Shown one piece after another: positions 10,801-16,582 of a stretch of 44,335 nt of DNA. Position numbers and translations under genes: made by a program. How positions within the stretch are numbered: position 1 is the first letter of the stretch; each line of letters opens with the position of its first letter. The notes below the pieces were generated by a model. The model was not told the DNA's origin. It did no database searches and worked only from the letters and a program-made list of their open reading frames with translations. Origin of the DNA: CAZLBC01 sp964557575 (GTDB lineage Bacteria; Planctomycetota; Phycisphaerae; SM23-33); assembly GCA_964557575.1 (NCBI GenBank), contig CAZLBC010000036.1, positions 1-44,335 on the forward strand, written 5' to 3'.

Positions 10801-11665
10801 TCACGGCGTCGATCGCGGCCAGGGGCGCGTCGATCCCGAGGGTCGCGTAGACGGTATCACCGGCGGCGACCAGCCGCCGGGGCAACTGGGAGGGACCGCT
10901 CTTGAGCGGCCAGAACCGCGTCTGCCACCGGGGGATGGGCTTCTTCCAGAGCAGCACGCCGTTGAAGGCGTCCCGGGCGACCAGTGACATCCGGGAGGGC
11001 GTCACCAGCGAGGCGGTCAGCCCCTCGTCGAAGATGTAGAAGATCCGCCCGCCGGCGGAAACCAGCGCCGACATGCTCGCCACCCGGTCGTGGTGGCGGG
11101 CCCAGCGGGGGACGGCGGTCCACTGGAGGTGACGGGGCGGACCGACGACCGCGTCCTCGGCCACGGCGTTGTTGCCGGCGTCGTGGAGGTAGTGGGTCCA
11201 CTCGTCGATGTTCTCCGGGCGGGGCTTGACCCGCTTCTGGAGGCCGGGGCCGCACAGGGCGACGCCGCCGGGGGCCAGGACGCGGTCGATCTCGGCCGCG
11301 GGCACCTTCCCCCGGGCGACGAGGAGGTTCACGAGGTTGTCGACGCAGGGCAGGTGCCTGCCGTCCCACCGGTCGACCGACACCGGCCCGTAACACCCCC
11401 GCCCGGCGATGTACTCCCGGGCGGCGGCGACGTGTTGCGGGTCGGTATCGAGCCCGTGGACGAGATACGCGCCGGACACCCTGAGGGCGGCGGTGAGTTT
11501 ACCGTCGCCGCAGCCGACGTGGACGATGAGTCCGCCGGCGATGCCGGCCTTCTCGAGGATGCGGCGGGCGTCCGCGTCATCCGCGGCCCGGGCGGGACAG
11601 GAAACAAGGGCGAGCAGTGCGGCAAAGATCGCCGCGGTTGAAAAAAGCACGCGTAACCTGGTCAT
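7823..11665 (-). CDS. Exported methyltransferase-like / PQQ-propeller / LamG fusion protein
   Basis: 1280 residues from the ATG at 11665, chosen because GGAG precedes it and the product then starts with a signal peptide (MTRLRVLF, hydrophobic stretch, ending near ARAADD). Domain order: a Rossmann-type SAM-methyltransferase-like segment at about 25-130 with glycine motif VHVGCGDGKL; PQQ-type propeller repeats (AAG.TVYA, GGRVYVAA..., LDAATGEVVWRT); a LamG/concanavalin-like domain at about 945-1155 (WTHLAGVLTADKK.QVYVNG, LIDDAAIYHRGL); and a final propeller blade that may close the ring. Proteins with this layout are typical of planctomycetes. The odd point is a SAM-binding fold on an exported protein, where SAM is not expected. 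Likely periplasmic, perhaps carbohydrate-binding. Enzymatic activity cannot be assigned. Confidence 0.85.
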   Translation of the reverse strand: MTRLRVLFSTAAIFAALLALVSCPARAADDADARRILEKAGIAGGLIVHVGCGDGKLTAALRVSGAYLVHGLDTDPQHVAAAREYIAGRGCYGPVSVDRWDGRHLPCVDNLVNLLVARGKVPAAEIDRVLAPGGVALCGPGLQKRVKPRPENIDEWTHYLHDAGNNAVAEDAVVGPPRHLQWTAVPRWARHHDRVASMSALVSAGGRIFYIFDEGLTASLVTPSRMSLVARDAFNGVLLWKKPIPRWQTRFWPLKSGPSQLPRRLVAAGDTVYATLGIDAPLAAIDAVSGKTLRTYGETKATTEILHDDGTLYLVVDPSLDTAKYTDRRRVNTPWWEEGDVVRVTAVDAAGGKIIWQHASAVMPLTLTAGGDGVFFHDGKKVVCLDKEDGTVRWQTDPVPRVARVMSFFSPTMVYRDGVVLFAGGEESGLVKSTGGATKSDTLTAFDAKTGGKLWSAEHPPSGYSSPEDVFVRNGEVWYGKTSNGRFPGLVTGRDLHTGKEIGSFAADVETYWFHHRCYRGKATTNYLMVSRTGIEFIDTEKEHWDINHWIRGGCLYGIMPANGLVYTPPHDCICYPESKLFGFNAVAAAAARSPGFAKPAGGERLETGPGTAIAAAEQPAAEDWPTYRRDAARSGFARTAVRPAAEETWTAAVGGTLSAPVIAGGRVYVAAVDRHAVCALDAATGEVVWRTIVGGRVDSPPTVTRGRLIFGCADGCVYCLRAADGALAWRYRAAPADRRTVSFGRVESIWPLHGSVLIHAGDAWCVAGRSMFLDGGLRLLRLDPATGTKKAAFVLDAADPAGKGDIQNYVKWLNMPVALPDVLSSDGTYLYMRSQRFDTDGKRYRLAPKSRSRMEVAADQQGEGRHLFSPTGFLDGSWFHRSYWVYGRTFSGGWNGYPLNGLFVPGGRIMTVGDANVYGFGRKPQYYKWTVPLEYHLFSAPKDVPAAGGGKTAVHVENSTSLNPVGTPLAVAAWVKPDGNQGVIVSRGGPFQGYVLLLKKGRPRFAIRADKKLSAVTARKRIPRNGWTHLAGVLTADKKLQVYVNGKKAGQAAAAKLLDAPPAQATDIGMDDQGAVGDYKSPFGFGGLIDDAAIYHRGLDAKEIAAVMADPAKVDKAVLVFTFDDGTARDASGNNNHGRIEGARPAAGNRGKALSFSGSAEGRLHFAHNWTAEIPLLARGMVLAGKDAPATLFVAGPPDLVDENAAFRNTGDPAMQKKIAAQEAAWQGRKGGILLAVSAADGKALSKADLDAPPVWDGMAAARGRLFICTTAGEVVCLE

Positions 11666-11779
11666 CTGTCGGTCTCCGGCGGGCGGAGGGCCCTCGCGCC
11701 CGCTCTTGTATGGTACCGTTTTCAAGGGGCGGGGGCAAAAGGATTGAACGCCGCAGAGAGACGGCGGCATATCGTCCCG

Positions 11780-12226
11780 TTATTCTTCGGCCGCTCCGGG
11801 GACGATAATCTCGAAGCACCCGAACACGGAATAATCCCGGGCGTTGGTTGAAAGGATGGTCCGGATGTCGTGGCTGAAGTACGTCGCGGCCAGCATCGTG
11901 TCGAGGATTCGTTTCCTGCCGAGGTCAAACCGCTTCATCCATTCCCGGAACCGGGTCATGGATTCCGGGGTCGGCGAAACCCGCTCGGTCTCCCGGGCAT
12001 TCCACCAGCCCAGCGCCGTTTCCAGCGCCGCCGGCATATCCAACGGGCGGGCGAACCGGCGGGAATCGGTGATCACGTGGATAAGTTCAGCGACGACCTG
12101 CGGGGCCATGACGAAAACGTCCCCGTCCCCGAGGCGGCGATCCAGCGTTTCCCGGGCGGCGGCGTGCCCGGGATGCTCCAGGATCGAGGCCTCGACCAGG
12201 AACGTTGTGTCAATCCCTATCTTCAT
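11780..12226 (-). CDS. vapC: VapC-type PIN-domain ribonuclease toxin
   Basis: 148 residues with PIN-domain acidic residues D6 (GIDTTFLVE), E47 (VVAELIHV), D109 (ILDTMLAATY) and D131 near LSTNARDYSVF. These coordinate Mg2+ for RNA cleavage in VapC proteins. The ATG at 12226 overlaps the 3' end of the RHH antitoxin gene by 17 bp, the usual VapBC arrangement. Its RNA target cannot be read from sequence. Confidence 0.92.
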   Translation of the reverse strand: MKIGIDTTFLVEASILEHPGHAAARETLDRRLGDGDVFVMAPQVVAELIHVITDSRRFARPLDMPAALETALGWWNARETERVSPTPESMTRFREWMKRFDLGRKRILDTMLAATYFSHDIRTILSTNARDYSVFGCFEIIVPGAAEE

Positions 12227-12452
12227 CGAGCATCTCTCCGAGCAGGTCGTCGTCCGATGTCAGCGGCTGCAGGACCGAACCCACCGACGCCGGCCGCAGA
12301 TCCCGCAGGCTGCCCCCGGCGTCCAGGTGGTTCCGGCGGTATTCCTCCATGGCCTGGCGGATAAGCTCCGAGGCCGTCCGGTCGTGCGACCGCGCATAGG
12401 CCCGGAAACTGCGGTATACCGGCTCAGATACATTTATCGTAATGGTTTTCAT
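12210..12452 (-). CDS. vapB: Ribbon-helix-helix antitoxin (VapB-type)
   Basis: 80 residues from the ATG at 12452, preceded by GGAG with 8-nt spacing. The N-terminal half is a ribbon-helix-helix domain (MKTITINVSEPVYRSFRAYA, then TASELIRQAMEEYRR) for DNA binding. The acidic tail (SDDDLLGEMLDEDRD) should wrap the toxin. It is the first gene of the module. A longer open frame extends upstream across the next gene but is only antisense-frame noise. Confidence 0.9.
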   Translation of the reverse strand: MKTITINVSEPVYRSFRAYARSHDRTASELIRQAMEEYRRNHLDAGGSLRDLRPASVGSVLQPLTSDDDLLGEMLDEDRD

Positions 12453-12470
12453 ACATTTTGCTCCATTGTT

Positions 12471-12499
12471 ATTATACATATTTACTAATGTATTTTCCA
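12471..12499 (-). promoter_or_regulatory. vapBC promoter with overlapping operator
   Basis: Minus strand: TGGAAA (12499-12494), 17-bp spacer, perfect TATAAT (12476-12471). Inside the spacer lies an inverted repeat ATACAT-N8-ATGTAT (12474-12479 / 12488-12493), well placed for the RHH antitoxin to block RNA polymerase. AT-rich compared with surrounding DNA. Confidence 0.65.
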
Positions 12500-12571
12500 C
12501 GAAAAAGCAAGACATAAAAGTCTCTTTCAGAGGGATACGGTAGCACATACCCCCTCCGCAGAAATCCCCCC

Positions 12572-14701
12572 CTATTCCACCGGCGTCACGACGATCCGCG
12601 TCTCCCGGCCCGGCTGCAGCGACAGGGGTATGCCGGCGATCAGCTTGGCGCCGTCGTATCGCGCTTTGATCCCGGTCGTGAGATTCTCGACGGTATACGT
12701 CTTTCCGGCCGCGGCGGTGAACCACTCGGGAAACTGGTTGATGCGGGGGTAGTCCAGGGGCAGATTCAGGTAGTCGGCGTGGCGGGGCCGGTCGAACAGG
12801 AGCGCACCATCCCAGGCCTCGCCGGCGATGACGCTGATCAGCAGCTCGTCGCCATAAACCGCCGCCCCGAACCGCAGGTCCGTCCGCCACGGCCGGGCGG
12901 TGACGCCGCGGGTCTTCATCAGGGCGTACATGATCCCCGTCCGGGCGGAGTTCCCGTCGCCGTACCAGCCCTCCACGACCCCGTCGGGACGCTGCTTGCG
13001 CCACATGTCGTGGATCTCGCTGTCGATCCACTCCAGGGCCGACGGGACCGGCTCGCGGTTGTAGAGATTGATCCCCCCCTCCACCGAGTCGGCGTACCCG
13101 TCGGCGCCGCCCCCCTCCCACCGGTAGTCGATGTAGTGGTCGCGGAGACTGCCGAGGGCCTTCAGGACCGCGCGGCGGTACGCGTCCGTGCCGTCGACCA
13201 GGAAGACGGTGTAGTAGCCGTTCAGATCGTAGCCCCAGTTGTCCGTCAGGCCGCCGGAGGCCGTGCCGGTCGTGTTGTCGATCCGGTTGTAAAACAGGCC
13301 GTGCTCCGTCCGCCCGGTCGCCAGGATCCGGTCGAGCATCGCGTAGAGCGGCGCCCGGTAGGCCCGCTTCTTCTCCTTGTCGGCGAAGCTGAGGGCGGCG
13401 TAGAGTTCGCAGAGCCCGGAGATCGCCTCGCAGCCGTGGTCGTCGAGCGACAGCCGCTTCATGTCGCGGGTGGGGTGGCGGTCGCCGAGGAGGTAGTAGT
13501 CCCCGAGCCGGACGCACCACCGGAGGTACTTCTCGTCGCCGGTCATCCAGTAAAGCCGCGAGAGGACCTGCATCATCTCGCCGTTGACCTCGAAGTTCGT
13601 GGAGACGATCTTCCCGGCCGGCGTGTCGACCGGGGCGTGCTTCCACAGGTCGTCGACGATGCCGATCATCCGGTCCCGCCAGGGGCTCGGGCCCAGCCAC
13701 TCGGTCAGGGGCATCAGGCCGTCCTTGACGTACTCGCTGCCGCCGAAGATGATCGCGCCGAGGTTCGGCTTCGCCGCGGCGAACCCGCCCTTACTGAACG
13801 AGTAGGTATCCGGCAGGCGGTCGATCCGGCAGGTCAGCCGCTTCTCGGTCTCCAGGATCTCCCGCATCCGCCCCGTGAACATCTCCCGGTCGAGGATGGC
13901 ATACGTCAGGACAATAAAGGGGTAGAGGTCGGCCGCGCAGTCCTTGGCGTTCCAGATGTCCCGGGACTTCCCGCCCAGACGCCGGGGCAGCAGGCCGGTC
14001 TTCGGATCGGCGCAGGCCAGCCAGCCCTCCGCGAGCTTCCTGCAGCGGAAGAACATCTCGTTGGCCTGGCGCCCGTGCTTCTCGGCGGCGCGGAAGACCG
14101 CCTCCCGCGCCGGGTCGTCGAGGGGTTTTTCCGGCGGGGGTGCCGGCGTGTCCCAGAACGCCCGCTTCTCGGGGAAGGCCTCCCCGCCGCCCCCGCCGCC
14201 GGCGACCGGCTTCTTTTTCAGCGCGACCCGGAAGGGGTTCTCGGCCATCTGCTTTGGCGCGAGCGGGTCGCCGGCCGGGTCGGTCAGCCTGATCTCGTTG
14301 ATAAATGCGGGCTTGCCTCCGCCCTGCGTGAGGGTGATGGTGTACTTCGTTCCCTTCAGGCCGTCGGGGAGCGCGACGCGGTGCCAGCGGAACCCGTCCC
14401 AGCCCCCGGCGGCGGCCGCGACGGCTTTGCCGTTGACCTCCAGGGCGGCGAAGCGCTTGTCGTTCTTCGATCCCCAGCGGAGGTCCAGGACATGCCCGTC
14501 GGCGGGCGCGACGTCGATCTCGGCCCGAAGCCGGTAGCGGCCCAGCCACAGGTAGGGCGTGCCGTTGTAGCGTTGCTCGGTCTTCGCGAACCGTATCCAC
14601 GCCAGGGGCCTGCCCCCGGGCCCCGATTCGCCGCCGGACACGGCAAGGGGCAAAACACTCAACACGGTCACTGCGGCGGTCATCGTCCTGGTCATCGTCA
14701 T
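12572..14701 (-). CDS. Exported protein, probable (alpha/alpha)-barrel, glycosidase-like
   Basis: 709 residues. The N-terminal signal peptide is MTMTRTMTAAVTVLSVLPLAVS, with CGGGAGA just upstream of the ATG. An N-terminal beta-sandwich-like segment (about 30-150) resembles carbohydrate-binding modules, with LxVNGKAV and a WHRVALPDG strand. A Pro/Gly linker follows (about 165-200), then a long helical part rich in Trp/Tyr/Asp with repeated helix-hairpin patterns (GEMMQVLSRLYWMTGDEKYLR; EAISGLCELYAALSFADKEK), as in alpha/alpha-toroid glycosidases and lyases. I do not recognise a specific family and cannot assign catalytic residues. Polysaccharide processing outside the cytoplasm is an inference from fold and export. 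It is a single gene flanked by a TA module and a small membrane-protein gene. Confidence 0.8.
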   Translation of the reverse strand: MTMTRTMTAAVTVLSVLPLAVSGGESGPGGRPLAWIRFAKTEQRYNGTPYLWLGRYRLRAEIDVAPADGHVLDLRWGSKNDKRFAALEVNGKAVAAAAGGWDGFRWHRVALPDGLKGTKYTITLTQGGGKPAFINEIRLTDPAGDPLAPKQMAENPFRVALKKKPVAGGGGGGEAFPEKRAFWDTPAPPPEKPLDDPAREAVFRAAEKHGRQANEMFFRCRKLAEGWLACADPKTGLLPRRLGGKSRDIWNAKDCAADLYPFIVLTYAILDREMFTGRMREILETEKRLTCRIDRLPDTYSFSKGGFAAAKPNLGAIIFGGSEYVKDGLMPLTEWLGPSPWRDRMIGIVDDLWKHAPVDTPAGKIVSTNFEVNGEMMQVLSRLYWMTGDEKYLRWCVRLGDYYLLGDRHPTRDMKRLSLDDHGCEAISGLCELYAALSFADKEKKRAYRAPLYAMLDRILATGRTEHGLFYNRIDNTTGTASGGLTDNWGYDLNGYYTVFLVDGTDAYRRAVLKALGSLRDHYIDYRWEGGGADGYADSVEGGINLYNREPVPSALEWIDSEIHDMWRKQRPDGVVEGWYGDGNSARTGIMYALMKTRGVTARPWRTDLRFGAAVYGDELLISVIAGEAWDGALLFDRPRHADYLNLPLDYPRINQFPEWFTAAAGKTYTVENLTTGIKARYDGAKLIAGIPLSLQPGRETRIVVTPVE

Positions 14702-14811
14702 TCTCCCGGAGTCGGTTCAATCCCGATCATATCACCGCCGGTGACGGGCGGGCAAGGGATAACCGGCACGAAGACCCACGCCCGGATTCCCTTGAACGGG
14801 TGGAGGTAAAA

Positions 14812-15045
14812 ATGGATATCAAAAGAAGACGGGAAACGCACCAGGTAGCATCGATTGTCTTGGGGATAGTACTCGCATCCCTATCGCTGTTGCCTCTTAT
14901 TCTCGGCTGCACATTCGGATCGAGAGGTTACTGGTCGCCCTTTTCCGCCGAAGATCTGAGGGCTGACATTGTATATCCGCTTATCGCGATTCCGACAGCG
15001 ATGATCCTCATCCTGATATCCTTCCGGATACATACCAGGAGATGA
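14812..15045 (+). CDS. Small two-helix membrane protein
   Basis: 77 residues from the ATG at 14812, which follows a strong GGAGG (14802-14806) at 5-nt spacing. An in-frame GTG at 14800 would overlap that site. Two hydrophobic stretches, about residues 13-34 (ASIVLGIVLASLSLLPLILG) and 54-72 (VYPLIAIPTAMILILISF), with positive ends (KRRRE at the start, HTRR at the end) suggest both termini are cytoplasmic. Not recognised. No partner gene is evident; the AbiE module begins 46 bp downstream with its own promoter. Confidence 0.65.
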   Translation: MDIKRRRETHQVASIVLGIVLASLSLLPLILGCTFGSRGYWSPFSAEDLRADIVYPLIAIPTAMILILISFRIHTRR

Positions 15046-15090
15046 ATCCGTACAAGGGGATGGTTTTGTAGACAGAACACCATTTATAAT

Positions 15091-15127
15091 ACCTATAGTT
15101 GACATATAGGTCATTTATTCGTATTAT
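15091..15127 (+). promoter_or_regulatory. AbiE promoter with operator over the -35
   Basis: Perfect -35 TTGACA (15099-15104), 17-bp spacer and -10 TATTAT (15122-15127). A perfect inverted repeat ACCTATA-N7-TATAGGT (15091-15097 / 15105-15111) brackets the -35 box, so a bound repressor would exclude RNA polymerase. AbiEi antitoxins are known autorepressors that bind inverted repeats in their promoters. Confidence 0.85.
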
Positions 15128-15146
15128 CAATTCCGGAGTAACCGAT

Positions 15147-15911
15147 ATGCAACACTATAAGCCGAAACAATGTGTCGAACTGTTCCACCTGCTGTTTTTA
15201 GACCACCTGGGACGAAAACTGGACAAGCGGTTCTATTGTCTCAAGGGCGGCTGCAACATGCGGTTTTTCTTCCGGAGCTGCCGGTACTCGGAGGATATCG
15301 ATCTCGATGCAGGAGACATACCGAAGCACAAGCTTGAAAACACCGTGAACGGGATACTGGGTTCCGGACCGTTTGCGCGGGGCCTCGAGGTCAGCGGCAT
15401 CGCGATCGAACGGGTCGCCGCGCCCAAGCAGACCGAGACCACTCAGCGGTGGAAGATGGGCCTCACCGTCCCCGGCACCGGAACATCCCTGCCCACGAAG
15501 ATCGAATTTTCCCGCCGGGGAATGGGAGAGGGTGCCGTGTTCGAGGCGATAGACCCGGTTGTGATCGGAAACTACGACCTGGCGCCGATCATGGCAAACC
15601 ACTACGACAAAGAGACCGCCCTGAAACAGAAGATCGAGGCCCTGGTGACCATGAAGACGACCCAGGCCCGTGACCTGTTCGACATCCACCTGCTGCTGGC
15701 CGGCGGCGTCGATGCGGACATCCTGGATGAAATAGGCACCGACCGGCTCGCGGAGGCCAGGGAAAAGGCCCTGTCAGTCTCATTCGATACGTTCAAGGGG
15801 CAGGTGTTATCGTTCCTCGATCCGGATGACCGCGATCGCTACGACGCGTCCGCCACCTGGGACGACGTGGTGCTGAACATCGTGGGCGTGCTGGAGGAGA
15901 AGGAGGCATGA
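15147..15911 (+). CDS. abiEii: AbiEii-type nucleotidyltransferase toxin
   Basis: 254 residues from the ATG at 15147, with GGAG a few bases upstream. A longer frame starting at 15099 would begin inside the promoter and is rejected. Motif I of the AbiEii/DUF1814 family is seen as KGGCNMRFF followed by RYSEDIDLD. A second conserved stretch is TTQARDLFDIHLLL. Family members (type IV TA toxins) transfer nucleotides, in some cases to tRNA acceptor ends, halting growth during phage infection. The stop overlaps the abiEi start by 4 bp (ATGA). Here the toxin gene comes first, the reverse of the classical AbiE order. Confidence 0.9.
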   Translation: MQHYKPKQCVELFHLLFLDHLGRKLDKRFYCLKGGCNMRFFFRSCRYSEDIDLDAGDIPKHKLENTVNGILGSGPFARGLEVSGIAIERVAAPKQTETTQRWKMGLTVPGTGTSLPTKIEFSRRGMGEGAVFEAIDPVVIGNYDLAPIMANHYDKETALKQKIEALVTMKTTQARDLFDIHLLLAGGVDADILDEIGTDRLAEAREKALSVSFDTFKGQVLSFLDPDDRDRYDASATWDDVVLNIVGVLEEKEA

Positions 15912-16558
15912 GACTCACCGACACACTCGCCGAACTCCGCGATTTCAACCAGCCGGTCCTGCAAACGGCCGACGTGTCGGCGCGGCTGAACATCGCGGGC
16001 AATCACGCCAGCAAGCTGATGGCGCGGCTCGCCGACTCGGGGCACGTGATGCGAATCAAGCGGGGGCTGTGGATCTTTCCGGACAAGGCCGACCCGCTGT
16101 CGCTTCCGGCGTACCTCACGGCCCCGTTCCCGAGCTACATCTCGCTCCAGACCGCGCTCTACCACCGCGGCATGGTCTCCCAGATACCGGGGGTGGTCTA
16201 CGCGATATCGGTCGCCCGGACGCGCTCGTACGCGACGCCGCTCGGGACCTTCTCCATTCATCACGTCTGCCCGTCCTTCTATTTCGGCTACGAGACGGCC
16301 GACGGATCGGGCGTCAGGATGGCGACGCCGGAAAAGGCCCTGATCGATGTGCTCTACCTGATGCCGGCGCGGTCCAGGCTCTTCCGCGCGCTTCCCGAAG
16401 TGGAAATCCCGCGGGGCTTCAGCCGGAAAAAGGCCCGCGCGATGATCCGCAGGGTCACGTCGGCCGGCCGGCGGACGATGCTGGAAAACCGGTTCAGCCG
16501 GCTGCTGGAAACATCGGCGCAAGAGAACCCGTTTACCGAATCAGTCGGCGGGGTATAA
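15908..16558 (+). CDS. abiEi: AbiEi-type antitoxin and transcriptional regulator
   Basis: 216 residues. An N-terminal winged helix-turn-helix at about 10-60 (VSARLNIAGNHASKLMARLA, then VMRIKRGLWIF) is followed by the AbiEi core with the typical SYISLQTALYHRGM and MATPEKALIDVLYL stretches. It represses its own promoter and counteracts AbiEii in studied systems. It starts within the abiEii stop codon (ATGA), indicating coupling. The stop at 16556-16558 overlaps a TATAAT that may belong to the next gene's promoter. Confidence 0.9.
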   Translation: MRLTDTLAELRDFNQPVLQTADVSARLNIAGNHASKLMARLADSGHVMRIKRGLWIFPDKADPLSLPAYLTAPFPSYISLQTALYHRGMVSQIPGVVYAISVARTRSYATPLGTFSIHHVCPSFYFGYETADGSGVRMATPEKALIDVLYLMPARSRLFRALPEVEIPRGFSRKKARAMIRRVTSAGRRTMLENRFSRLLETSAQENPFTESVGGV

Positions 16559-16569
16559 TACACTTCCCA

Positions 16570-16575
16570 TACAAT
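16570..16575 (+). promoter_or_regulatory. -10-like hexamer 7 nt before ATG (leaderless candidate)
   Basis: TACAAT then AGTCACT then the ATG at 16583; no ribosome binding site. A perfect TATAAT at 16553-16558 is an alternative -10 that would give a leader of about 18 nt, still without a Shine-Dalgarno. Confidence 0.4.
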
Positions 16576-16582
16576 AGTCACT

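Noticed and set aside
8855..10987. Plus-strand open frame of about 710 codons opposite the PQQ/LamG gene
   Set aside because: Compositionally biased antisense shadow with no ribosome binding site. The minus strand has clear propeller and LamG motifs.
12453..13700. Long minus-strand frame continuous with vapB
   Set aside because: Only the last 80 codons form a protein-like RHH domain with its own ribosome binding site and promoter; the rest overlaps the real gene at 12572-14701 in another frame.
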